Source of the DNA: Pseudoalteromonas arabiensis
Lineage (GTDB): Bacteria > Pseudomonadota > Gammaproteobacteria > Enterobacterales > Alteromonadaceae
NCBI RefSeq assembly: GCF_001550155.1
Contig: NZ_LRUF01000021.1
Span: 570,121 to 634,120 of the forward strand
DNA length: 64,000 bases
Reading direction: 5' to 3'
Shown: one piece after another, positions 8,517 through 16,618 of the stretch
Position numbering within the stretch: the first letter of the stretch is position 1
Layout: every line of letters begins with the position of its first letter
The notes under the pieces: generated by a model
The model's input: only the letters and a program-made list of their open reading frames with translations
Told to the model about the DNA's origin: nothing
Databases searched by the model: none
Made by a program: the position numbers and the translations under genes

Positions 8517-11018
8517 TCACCCTAGTGCACGCAGTAACCCTTGTGTATTTTTACGCATTGTTCGCGCTATCATCAAATAGCCTAAACTAGCTACAAAGAC
8601 ACCACCAACAATAGGGCCAATTAACCAAATATGAGGGTGTAATTTACCGGCAAGGTCAAACATTTGCTGTTGTACTATTAATAAAGCAATATCACTCACA
8701 ATGGCAGCTACCCCACCCGCGGTTAAGCCTAATAATAAAAACTCATACAAGGTGGCATTTTTAATAAGCCGCCCTTTTGCACCGAGAGTTCTTAATATAA
8801 CAATCTCTTGCATCCGTTCGCCCAAGCTCGCTTGCACCTGAGATATAAGTACTAAAGCACCACACACCACTACAATAGACAATACAAAACCAATCGCAAG
8901 AGATACCTGCTCTATGGTTGAACGGATCTGTTTAATAAAGCTTTCAACATCAATCACATTAACCGTTGGATATTGGCGCATCAGCTCATTAAATTCCCGC
9001 TTTTGATGTTCTTTAACACTCACCGACGAAATATACGTTGCTGGGAAGCTCTCAAGTACATCTGGGCTTAAAATAATAAAGAAGTTTGGTTTTAATGTGG
9101 TCCAGTTAACTTTACGTACACTGGTAATTTTTGCATCGAACGATTGCGCACCAATCAAAAACGTTAATGTATCACCTAGTTTTACATCAAGGCGTTCAAG
9201 CATAGACTCCTCAACCGAGGCCTCTGCCACTGAGTTTTGTGTAAACCACTGACCCTCTATTAACTCATTTTGAGCAGGTAAGTCTTCTCGCCAAGTAAGG
9301 TTTAATTCACGGCCGATACCTGAGCGTGCCTCTTCATCTTTTTTCTCGTTATCTTGCTGTGATACTTCACGCGCAACTAGCTCACCGTTCACTGCATTAA
9401 CACGGCCTCGTACTATCGGGTAAAAATCAGAGGTGGGCATGTCGCGCTCTGCTAAAAAAGAGGTAATGGGTTCAAGTTCTTGCTCTGTAATATTCACTAA
9501 AAACGAGTTTGGCGCATCGACTGGAAGCTGCGACTGCCAATCTGAAATCATGTCATTTTTAAGCACAATTAAAAACAACAATAACTTAATAGCAAGGGCA
9601 AAACTTATCAGCTGTACTGCATTAGCATTAGCACGTTTTTGAATTGAAGCAATCGCAAGCGACCAACTATTACCAGGGCTTAGTCCTAGTTTACGACCAC
9701 CACCAAAAATGAGTTTGGATAAACCAAATAAAAGCGCAATCAGTACCGTTGTCGAGATAAATAAGATAGCTGTGATCTTAATATTATTACTAAATAGCCA
9801 CATTAATAAAAACACAGTTAGTGCAGACATTGCCAAGTGAACCTTGCTGGCAAGTAAACGATCTCCCAAATTACGGCGTAGTACGCGAAGTGGCGGAATA
9901 TCAAACAAATCTAGCAAGGGCTTAATTGAGAACATTACCGCGCAAATAACCCCTGTACCAATAGCAATCAACCAAGGTTTCATACTTGAAGCAGGTAGTG
10001 CTGTGCCCATCGACTGTGCTAAATAATCACTAGCAATACTTTGCAGCGCAAAACCAACAACCAGCCCAACAACCACAGACATAAAGCAGACTAAGCTCAA
10101 ATGCAGCAAGTAAATTTTACGGATTGTGGCACGACTGCCCCCCAACGTTTTCATCATCGCAACAGGGTCATATTGACGCTCGCAATAGCGTTTTGCAGAT
10201 ACAGCAATAGCCACCGCCGCTAATATAATTCCTAGTAAACCAGCTAATAATAAAAAGCTCTCAGCACGATTTAGGCTATTCGCAATGGGCGATTGTCTAT
10301 CTTTAACACCATACCATTGCTGGTTTTCTTTCATTTGGGGCTTTAACCAAGCATAGAACGTGTTTATGCTCTCTTCATCACCGGCATAAAGCTGGCGATA
10401 AAAAACACGACTCCCAGGTTGAATAACTTGAGTGCTGGCAATATCTTGCTGATTAATTAAAATACGCTGACTACTAGAAAAGACATTAAATGGCGCATCT
10501 GGCTCTTCAGCTACTACATGACTTGCCACAAAAGTAGCCGCACCTAACTCGACCTTGTCACCAACCTGTATGTTCAATGCATAAAATACCGACTCACTAA
10601 GCCAAACCTCACCACGGTTTGGTACTTTATCGGTAATAAATGCCTCTCCTAACAAGCTAGTTTTTACTTTAAGTTGCCCTTTAAGGGGATAGGTGTTTGA
10701 TACAGCCTTAACTGAGCCTAATTGCATTTCATCATTGGCAAACAGCATGGTATCAAAATAAGTGATTTTCGCGGTGCGCAGGTTTTCTGCTTGCGCTTTC
10801 TCTAAAAACTCAACAGGTAATTCATGATTACTGGCAAGGACGCGATCCGCCGCGATAAAAGCACTGCTTTTTTGTGCAATACTCTGTCCTATTCGGTCGG
10901 TAACCATAGACAGCGTTAAAACGGTCAGTACGGCCAAGGCAATAGCTGCACTAATGACCGTTAATTCACCGCGTTTAAATTCACGTGAAAACAGTTTAAG
11001 TGCTAGTTTAGCCCACAT
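8517..11018 (-). CDS. ybbP: YbbP-like ABC transporter permease with two FtsX domains
   Basis: This is an 833-aa inner-membrane permease of the MacB/FtsX superfamily. It has one TM helix near the N-terminus (about 18-40), a large periplasmic domain, then an FtsX-type block of TMs (about 255-380) containing KRYCERQYDPVAMMKTLGGSR. Central TMs lie at about 395-480, with a second periplasmic domain and a final FtsX block at about 715-820 with RMQEIVILRTLGAKGR. It overlaps the ATPase gene by 11 bp. The arrangement matches the ybbA-ybbP pair next to tesA in E. coli. The substrate is not known; lipid or esterase-related export is only inferred. Confidence 0.85.
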   Translation of the reverse strand: MWAKLALKLFSREFKRGELTVISAAIALAVLTVLTLSMVTDRIGQSIAQKSSAFIAADRVLASNHELPVEFLEKAQAENLRTAKITYFDTMLFANDEMQLGSVKAVSNTYPLKGQLKVKTSLLGEAFITDKVPNRGEVWLSESVFYALNIQVGDKVELGAATFVASHVVAEEPDAPFNVFSSSQRILINQQDIASTQVIQPGSRVFYRQLYAGDEESINTFYAWLKPQMKENQQWYGVKDRQSPIANSLNRAESFLLLAGLLGIILAAVAIAVSAKRYCERQYDPVAMMKTLGGSRATIRKIYLLHLSLVCFMSVVVGLVVGFALQSIASDYLAQSMGTALPASSMKPWLIAIGTGVICAVMFSIKPLLDLFDIPPLRVLRRNLGDRLLASKVHLAMSALTVFLLMWLFSNNIKITAILFISTTVLIALLFGLSKLIFGGGRKLGLSPGNSWSLAIASIQKRANANAVQLISFALAIKLLLFLIVLKNDMISDWQSQLPVDAPNSFLVNITEQELEPITSFLAERDMPTSDFYPIVRGRVNAVNGELVAREVSQQDNEKKDEEARSGIGRELNLTWREDLPAQNELIEGQWFTQNSVAEASVEESMLERLDVKLGDTLTFLIGAQSFDAKITSVRKVNWTTLKPNFFIILSPDVLESFPATYISSVSVKEHQKREFNELMRQYPTVNVIDVESFIKQIRSTIEQVSLAIGFVLSIVVVCGALVLISQVQASLGERMQEIVILRTLGAKGRLIKNATLYEFLLLGLTAGGVAAIVSDIALLIVQQQMFDLAGKLHPHIWLIGPIVGGVFVASLGYLMIARTMRKNTQGLLRALG

Positions 11019-11727
11019 TCGCTTGCACTCCCTCTGACTCTTTTACTGTTACCAGTTTTCCCGCTTCAATGTGTAAAATTTGTTGGCACTTTTCAGCTAA
11101 CTGCTCGTCGTGTGTGACCAGAATTAACGTTGTTCCATGTTCTTTATTTAACTCAAATAAAAGTGATTCGATTAACTTACCATTTTTACTATCAAGATTG
11201 GCTGATGGCTCATCAGCAAACAAAATTTTAGGCGTTCCTATAAACGCACGCGCAATAGCTACACGTTGTTGCTCACCACCAGATAATTGTGATGGGTAAT
11301 GCCCCACTCGATGACTCAGCCCCACTTTTTCAAGTAGTGCAAGCGCTTGCTCTTTTGCATTTGAACTACCCGCAAGCTCGGCGGGTAGCATAACATTTTC
11401 AAGCGCAGTTAAGCTTTGTACTAACATGAATGACTGAAATACAAAGCCCACTTTTTCTGCCCGTAATGCCGCACGGGCTTCTTCATCTAATTCATGCAGC
11501 GCTAAGCCATCAAGGTGGATACTCCCCTGCGTTGACTGATCAAGCCCTGCAAGTAAGCTTAGTAATGTTGACTTACCCGAACCTGAAGTACCCACCACTG
11601 CGACTGAGTTACCTGACTTGACATTAAAGCTGATGTCACTGAGGATGGTTAGGTCGCCTTCAACCGTGGTGACCGTTTTAGAAAGTCCTTTAACTTGAAT
11701 AATGTTTAATTGAGAAAGCGCTGACAT
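11008..11727 (-). CDS. ybbA: YbbA-like ABC transporter ATP-binding protein
   Basis: This is a 239-aa cytoplasmic ATPase of the LolD/MacB class that pairs with the permease encoded next. Walker A is VGTSGSGKSTLLSLLAG, the signature is LSGGEQQRVAIARA, Walker B is ILFADEPSANLD and the switch His is in LVTHD. It overlaps the permease gene by 11 bp. The ATG at 11725-11727 directly abuts the start codon of tesA on the opposite strand, so no intergenic bases remain for two separate promoters. Confidence 0.9.
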   Translation of the reverse strand: MSALSQLNIIQVKGLSKTVTTVEGDLTILSDISFNVKSGNSVAVVGTSGSGKSTLLSLLAGLDQSTQGSIHLDGLALHELDEEARAALRAEKVGFVFQSFMLVQSLTALENVMLPAELAGSSNAKEQALALLEKVGLSHRVGHYPSQLSGGEQQRVAIARAFIGTPKILFADEPSANLDSKNGKLIESLLFELNKEHGTTLILVTHDEQLAEKCQQILHIEAGKLVTVKESEGVQANVG

Positions 11728-12345
11728 ATGATGTATCCAATCCTACGTTTTATATTCGTTTTACTGTTAGTAATCAAACCACTTACGGCAGCAGCTGACA
11801 ACACAATTTTAATTTTAGGTGACAGTTTAAGCGCCGCATATGGCCTTAAACAAGAGCAAGGCTGGGTTAAATTGTTACAAGATAAATACGATGAAAAAGA
11901 TCAATCTGTGTATCTTGTTAACGCCAGTATTAGCGGTGAAACCACAGGTGGCGCTCTTAGACGACTCGATGCCCTACTTGACGAGTTCGAACCCACCCAT
12001 GTACTTATTGAACTTGGCGGAAATGACGGACTACGTGGCTTTCCAATCAAGCGCTTACAAGCTAACTTACGCGATTTAGTCAGCAAAAGCCAACAAGCGG
12101 GGGCTAATACAGCCATTATGGAAGTGCATATTCCACCCAATTATGGGCCACGTTATACCAAACTGTTTACTGGCAGCTTTGAAACCATCGCAGATGAAAC
12201 AAACTCTGAGTTGTTACCATTTTTCATGCTTGAAATAGCTGCTCGCCCTGAGCTCATGCAAAATGACAACCTGCACCCTAACGCTGAAGCCCAACCCCTT
12301 ATACGCGATATAATGTATAAAGAGATCAACCAATGGCTAGATTAA
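11728..12345 (+). CDS. tesA: TesA-like periplasmic SGNH esterase (thioesterase I / lysophospholipase L1)
   Basis: This 205-aa exported hydrolase has a signal peptide (1 to about 23, ending TAAA), the GDSL nucleophile block (ILGDSLSAAYG), the oxyanion-hole Gly in SISGET and Asn in ELGGNDGLRG, and the catalytic Asp/His in NDNLHP. Family members hydrolyse acyl-CoA, lysophospholipids and esters in the periplasm. ATG codons at 11728 and 11731 are both possible starts. The conserved divergence from ybbAP supports the assignment. Confidence 0.9.
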   Translation: MMYPILRFIFVLLLVIKPLTAAADNTILILGDSLSAAYGLKQEQGWVKLLQDKYDEKDQSVYLVNASISGETTGGALRRLDALLDEFEPTHVLIELGGNDGLRGFPIKRLQANLRDLVSKSQQAGANTAIMEVHIPPNYGPRYTKLFTGSFETIADETNSELLPFFMLEIAARPELMQNDNLHPNAEAQPLIRDIMYKEINQWLD

Positions 12346-12375
12346 CCTCTAGCCAATGCCCCTCATAATAAACCT

Positions 12376-12479
12376 CGTGCAATCGTGCAATCGTGCAATC
12401 GTGCAATCGTGCAATCGTGCAATCGTGCAATCGTGCAATCGTGCAATCGTGCAATCGTGCAATCGTGCAATCGTGCAAT
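12376..12479. repeat. Perfect tandem repeat, 13 copies of CGTGCAAT
   Basis: Thirteen uninterrupted copies of the 8-bp unit run from 12376 to 12479. They start 31 bp after the tesA stop and end 76 bp before tRNA-Pro. The purity implies recent slippage. The unit is not a multiple of three and no reading frame uses it. Confidence 0.97.
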
Positions 12480-12555
12480 AATGAACAATAAACAGGCAAA
12501 CAAACCTAAGGTGTATTGATTTTTATAAAAAAAGCCGTACTATAGCTCGCAACGT

Positions 12556-12632
12556 CGGCATATAGCGCAGCTTGGTAGCGCACTGTCATGGGGTGTCAGG
12601 GGTCGCAGGTTCAAATCCTGCTATGCCGACCA
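12556..12632 (+). tRNA. tRNA-Pro (GGG)
   Basis: This 77-nt tRNA begins CGGCATATAGCGCAGCTTGG and ends with an encoded CCA at 12630-12632. The anticodon arm CTGTC-ATGGGGT-GTCAG places GGG as the anticodon and closely resembles E. coli proL. Its 3' part is duplicated at 15353-15417, which marks it as an integration target. Confidence 0.93.
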
Positions 12633-12650
12633 TTTTTCTACACTCTATTC
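12586..12650 (+). repeat. att-like direct repeat, copy inside tRNA-Pro
   Basis: From the anticodon loop of tRNA-Pro to 18 bp past its CCA, this 65-bp stretch recurs at 15353-15417 with two mismatches. That is the usual signature of an element integrated by a tyrosine recombinase at a tRNA 3' end. Confidence 0.8.
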
Positions 12651-12951
12651 TCTAAATTGAAATCTATTCCAATAAACTTCATCCTTCACAATTCTTCGTT
12701 ACCTTCCTTTATAGACTCATTTAAATTTTATCAGTATTGATATTATGTTTAAGAGTAATGGCGGGGTTAAAATTAGGGTTATTAGTACCTAACTAATTGA
12801 TGTAGAGCTATTTAAAAAGCTCCCTAAAGGATGGTCACATTAAAAGCTGAGAACATTTAGGTGTACTTACATAAAGACATTGCCTTTAATAAATGCCTCA
12901 GCTTTTAAAATAATACGTTGATTAACCTATAGGTAGCGTCTTTTAAATTAA

Positions 12952-13518
12952 CTAAAATATATTTAAGAGCTCAGTATCGAATCTAAGACCAGAAAAGTTA
13001 TTTAGCTCATAACATTGCTTAAAATCTTCATTAGCAAACAGTGTTCTAGAACCTTGTAATTTTGACTTGAAAATTGGTTTTAATTGAACATCTTGAGTAT
13101 CAAAGGCAAGGCTTTCAAGCCCATCTTCAAGACCTTCAGTGTATTTCAATATACATAATTGCTTATCCTCGAGGCCAAAGGTTAAACAATTGAAAAGGTA
13201 AAAATCAACACCTTCAACTTTTAAAGGCAAAAACTCTCCAAAGTCGCTTAGCAATTCATACATTTCATTTTTGGCACCCGCTGACATTACAAGATAAGTT
13301 CCCCAAAAAGAGATATCTGGATGTTGTCCAGCTTGTTTGTATTCTTTACTAAATGAGCATGAAGGTGTCACCCAAGTATTTAACAAGCTTTCGTTCGTTC
13401 TAGGCTGGCTTCTAACCAAGGATAAATCTTCATCTCCAATTATCTCAGCAAATTCAAAAATATCTAAATCAATGACTTCATAGCTATTAACCATTGATTT
13501 TAATCTATAAACATTCAT
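12952..13518 (-). CDS. Imm11-like (DUF1629) immunity protein
   Basis: This 188-aa soluble protein has no signal peptide. The C-terminal half has the pattern typical of Imm11: a PDISFWGTYLVMS block, GEFLPLKVEGVDFYLFNCL, then IFKSKLQGSRTLFANEDFKQCYELNNFSGLRFD. Proteins of this family neutralise contact-delivered or secreted polymorphic toxins. It lies inside the tRNA-Pro-bounded segment, 400 bp from a second, related gene, and has no intact toxin partner of its own. Assignment rests on pattern memory, not a search. Confidence 0.6.
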   Translation of the reverse strand: MNVYRLKSMVNSYEVIDLDIFEFAEIIGDEDLSLVRSQPRTNESLLNTWVTPSCSFSKEYKQAGQHPDISFWGTYLVMSAGAKNEMYELLSDFGEFLPLKVEGVDFYLFNCLTFGLEDKQLCILKYTEGLEDGLESLAFDTQDVQLKPIFKSKLQGSRTLFANEDFKQCYELNNFSGLRFDTELLNIF

Positions 13519-13742
13519 ACACCAGTCCAGTTAGTATCTTTGCTTTGTAATATTTTTTGCGGATGTGTCCCTGATTTTATTTCACGTTTAACAGTTTGTA
13601 CCGTAATGCTCAAAGTTCCTTAAAATATGAAGGCAATCCCTGCGAATTTATTATGTAAGTTGTGCGGAGCAAGGAAACATTAAAAATAATTTAAGCTGGC
13701 ACCTATTAACCAGCAAACCGATCACCAACAAAAAAAGATGCG

Positions 13743-13856
13743 TTAGCTATCATCACATATTACAAGCACCGGTCGTTGGTTGAAGGATACCATAAAGTCT
13801 GGAAAAGTGATGACAAGGATGGCTTAAGTTACAAGCCCTCTTTGAGGGCTACGATT
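13743..13856 (+). pseudogene. Fragment of an IS4/Tn5-type transposase
   Basis: This open stretch reads YYKHRSLVEGYHKVWKS, which resembles the conserved block around the catalytic Glu in IS4-family transposases (usually a Trp precedes LVE). It runs into a TAG at 13857. No start, no other transposase motif and no terminal inverted repeats are visible, so this is a scar only. Confidence 0.4.
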
Positions 13857-13916
13857 TAGCAAAGCCTCTTGAGTTAGACTTGTATTCAAGAGACAGCAAA
13901 GTTTGTGTTTTTAAAA

Positions 13917-14507
13917 CTAAACCACTTCAACTTCATTAAAGTGCAACCCTTTAACGTTATGCTTTTTAGTGAATGTATATAAGCTATTTTCCGCATCAGT
14001 TGTGAAGTATTGCAAACCGACTTCGCGTACTCTAAATAGCTCTAGGTTTTCAATGGCACTTTTTGTGAACACCATTTTCTTAAATTTCCTTACCCTACTT
14101 GGCTTACCGTTTCTCATGTTACGGATAGTAAGGTCTTCATTAAGCGCTTTGTCAAAACCGACTACATTAAATGCAATCCATTGTTCACCATCTAAATTAC
14201 ATACAAGTAACTCAATATTCTTGCCAAAATTATTTAAAAATAAATGTGAAAATTTTGGAGATACAACAAAAGTTGATGCGCCTAATCCAGCTATATCTGG
14301 TTTAGATAAATTTTGATTAACCGCACTCGGTTCAAGTAACCAATCTACGCCTAAGGTTCTCCAGCTTTCCTTCATGCTGCTACCGTCAAACAGCAACAAT
14401 TGTCCTTCTGTTAACTGAATTGCTTGCTCGAAGCCTGTTTCGTTGAGCAGTAAGAATTCATCAGGATCGACACTAACACTAAATACTTTGTTAAATTTAT
14501 CTGTCAT
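13917..14507 (-). CDS. Imm11-like immunity protein coupled to the AHH toxin remnant
   Basis: This 196-aa soluble protein is similar in layout to the product of 12952-13518. It has a VVSPKFSHLFLNNFG helix, a strand block ELLVCNLDGEQWIAFNVVGFDKAL, and an ending LYTFTKKHNVKGLHFNEVEV like other Imm11/DUF1629 proteins. Its ATG overlaps the toxin stop codon by one base (TAATG), the tight coupling expected of a toxin-immunity pair. The inferred job is to block the AHH nuclease encoded just upstream. The toxin now appears broken, so the gene may act as an orphan immunity gene. Confidence 0.6.
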   Translation of the reverse strand: MTDKFNKVFSVSVDPDEFLLLNETGFEQAIQLTEGQLLLFDGSSMKESWRTLGVDWLLEPSAVNQNLSKPDIAGLGASTFVVSPKFSHLFLNNFGKNIELLVCNLDGEQWIAFNVVGFDKALNEDLTIRNMRNGKPSRVRKFKKMVFTKSAIENLELFRVREVGLQYFTTDAENSLYTFTKKHNVKGLHFNEVEVV

Positions 14508-15126
14508 TACACATTAGCCTGAGTTAAGGGTTTGGTAATAGGGAATGTACCGTCAACAAGCTCCTCCCCTATCTCTCGCAATATTTCAATAAGACCTTGC
14601 CGACCTAAATCATCCGCAATTGTTTCATTAAGTAAAAACTCTACATTAAAGTAATACTTACCTATGTGAATCTTTGAATGTGAGTAGGCATCTGAAAGAA
14701 TATCCACTAGGACATGCTTTTGAAACCGAGGTAAATAAACACCATTCGCTTCGTGATCAATGTCTATACCAAAAGCAGCTAATCTCAGTCGTGAACGAGC
14801 TGCACGCATATCGTTCCAAGGTACTATATGATGAGCAGCCGTATCTTTAGGTTTTTCCGCGTCCTGACTTAGACATATTTCCAGCCAACTTTTCAGCGCG
14901 CTTTTTCATATGTTCCCAGCGAATATGGCGTGAATAAATTAAGTCATCAGCTGAAATTGTGCCACGCTGTTATCTAACACAATCAATAATTTCACCACGA
15001 TAATGTATTGCGAATACTTGTGCCTGTGCTTTTGCTAAACCACGGTCACCTGTCACTGCAAACAGATCATCTTCCATCTCTTGGACTGTTACTTCTTGTA
15101 TTTCCTGTCTGATATTAAATTCCTTT
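14507..15126 (-). pseudogene. Remnant of a polymorphic toxin with C-terminal AHH nuclease domain
   Basis: The last 100 codons (14507-14809) are open, but the conserved domain begins upstream. Continuing the frame past the internal Met gives TAAHHIVPWNDM, followed by ARSRLRLAAFGIDIDHEANG and a final SHSKIHIGKYY. This is the AHH signature of an HNH/Endo VII-superfamily nuclease. Further upstream the reading continues in another frame (LIYSRHIRWEHMKKRAEKL), so there is a frameshift within about 14850-14905. An in-frame TAA lies at 14970-14972, and similarity-free sequence starts at about 15126. The delivery domains of the toxin are gone. Confidence 0.65.
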
Positions 15127-15352
15127 TAAATTCAGTTCCTAATATAGAGTTTTTAGAATCACCCTACAAGGTTCATGGCACACCTATATTTAATTATATT
15201 TTATAGTGTGTAGCATTTGTAACAAGGCTCTAAGCACTTGAATTTACTAAACTATAAAAATGAGAAAAAGTGCAATTTTAACTGTATAAAAAACCAGTAA
15301 AAATATATATTTATTGTTTAAATCCATATAGTTTAATAGTTATACTGGTAAA

Positions 15353-15417
15353 TCATGGGGGGTCAGGGATCGCAGGTTCAAATCCTGCTATGCCGACCAT
15401 TTTTCTACACTCTATTC
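15353..15417 (+). repeat. att-like direct repeat, tRNA-Pro 3' fragment
   Basis: This 65-bp copy of 12586-12650 differs at two positions (G for T and A for G near its left end) and includes the T-arm, acceptor end and 18 downstream bases of tRNA-Pro. It is not a functional tRNA because the 5' half is missing. It marks the far boundary of the inserted segment. Confidence 0.8.
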
Positions 15418-15765
15418 AACAAGTTAGTTAACTTACCTATTTACTTTATCGCACCTTAACCCTGTGTTCTTTTATTTATATCGCACATTTATCGCATCAT
15501 ACTTAACTAAATTTATTTTTCGATTAGGTGTTGATTGGGGGATATATAGGAAGATAGCTAATGGCACCTTTCCTACCTTCCTCACAATAGAATTTCATAA
15601 AAGCTTCTCGGATAAATAATTTGCAAGAGACAGGCAATGGATTGTGGCAGGTCATATACAACCTTATGCTTTTAACAATGAGGTTGGAATTTTGCCCAAC
15701 AGATAAGTTTGAGCGAGGAGCAGACGACCACTTCAGTGCGTTTTTCGACAAATAAAGTATTTATT
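15418..15765. other. Gene-free junction between the att-like repeat and the cassette array
   Basis: This AT-rich stretch of about 350 bp has only one short, unlikely open frame on the minus strand (15524-15751) with no RBS and no recognisable product. No integrase or attI-like site was seen here. Confidence 0.5.
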
Positions 15766-15822
15766 CGGTAACGCCTGCAACAGCCAGGAGCGAAGCGAGT
15801 CGGCTGCTTGCGTTTGTTATGC
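15766..15822 (-). repeat. attC-like site 1
   Basis: Minus-strand reading gives GCATAAC at one end (15816-15822) and GTTACCG at the other (15766-15772), with imperfectly complementary arms (AACAAACGCAAGCAGCC against GGCTGTTGCAGGCGTT). The stop codon of the deacetylase gene is within the site. The 57-bp length fits short attC sites. The outer end has drifted from the GTTRRRY consensus. Confidence 0.7.
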
Positions 15823-16527
15823 ATTTTTCCCTAACAACTGTGAGACCGTAACAAATTTGTAGCCCTTTGCTCTCAGTCCCTTAATTATTGGCCCTATAGC
15901 GTCTCGCGACTCTTTGTTTTTAGATCCCAAAACGTGTAAAAGAATAATTGAACCTGGAGTAGAAGATTTAACAACATACTCTGCGATAGACGCAGAACTT
16001 CTCGCAATTTCAGGATAGATTTCAGGCTCAACATTCCATGTGATTGTTTTTACTCCTTCCGACTTCAAATAATAAGGCAGAACAAAAAGCTTTTTACCAT
16101 ATGGAGGCCTAAAGTATATCTCACCCTTAAATCCAACTTGGCGGATTAAAGCTGTGGTGGAGTCGATTTCCTCCCTCACTTCATCAAACCCCATTAACAT
16201 CATTCTTTTATGGCTGTACGAATGATTGCCTATCTGATGACCTGCGTTAACCAGATCTATAGCCGGCTGCTTGTTTTGTTGAATTCCCGACCCATTGAGG
16301 AAGAACGTACCCTTCACATCATGTTCTTCAAGGATATTCAACACTTGAGTGGTATATTTCGCCCCCCAAGGACCATCATCAAATGTCAATGCGATAATCT
16401 TTTCATTGGTTTCGACCTTTGCGGCTATCTCTCCAAACACCTGAAAAGTCCTTGATTTACTTATATTCCAGGCTCCAAAGATGATTACTACAGAAAGAAT
16501 CAATATCGGCAGGTATACTCTTTTCAA
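15817..16527 (-). CDS. Polysaccharide deacetylase (NodB domain), membrane-anchored, cassette-borne
   Basis: This 236-aa protein has an N-terminal TM or signal anchor (about 5-22) and a carbohydrate esterase 4 domain. Visible motifs are LTFDDGP (catalytic base Asp), the metal-binding pair in GNHSYSH, RPPYGK, and a C-terminal SIILLHV with the catalytic His. Members remove acetyl groups from chitin oligomers, peptidoglycan or exopolysaccharide; the substrate here is unknown. The gene fills one mobile cassette, flanked by attC-like sites at 15766 and 16546. Confidence 0.85.
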   Translation of the reverse strand: MKRVYLPILILSVVIIFGAWNISKSRTFQVFGEIAAKVETNEKIIALTFDDGPWGAKYTTQVLNILEEHDVKGTFFLNGSGIQQNKQPAIDLVNAGHQIGNHSYSHKRMMLMGFDEVREEIDSTTALIRQVGFKGEIYFRPPYGKKLFVLPYYLKSEGVKTITWNVEPEIYPEIARSSASIAEYVVKSSTPGSIILLHVLGSKNKESRDAIGPIIKGLRAKGYKFVTVSQLLGKNA

Positions 16528-16545
16528 TGGTTTTCATCCTTATTT

Positions 16546-16616
16546 ACATAACGCCCAAAGCAGCGACGCGTTAGCGCGTCCAGCCCGAAGGTCGATGCAG
16601 CATTTGTTTGTTATGT
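16546..16616 (-). repeat. attC-like site 2
   Basis: This 71-bp site is bounded on the minus strand by ACATAAC (16610-16616) and GTTATGT (16546-16552), both good matches to RYYYAAC/GTTRRRY. An internal stem GCGACGCG/CGCGTC and further complementary arms allow the bulged hairpin expected of attC. It follows directly after the stop of the 16619-16930 gene. Confidence 0.8.
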
Positions 16617-16618
16617 GT

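Noticed and set aside
12376..12479. CRISPR array
   Set aside because: The 8-bp units are contiguous without spacers and far too short, so this is a microsatellite, not CRISPR.
15353..15417. Second tRNA-Pro gene
   Set aside because: Only the 3' half (anticodon loop to CCA) is present and the 5' half is unrelated sequence, so it is an att-like duplicate.
15524..15751. 75-aa minus-strand ORF between the att-like repeat and the first attC-like site
   Set aside because: No RBS, no recognisable product, and it lies in a short junction region; treated as chance.
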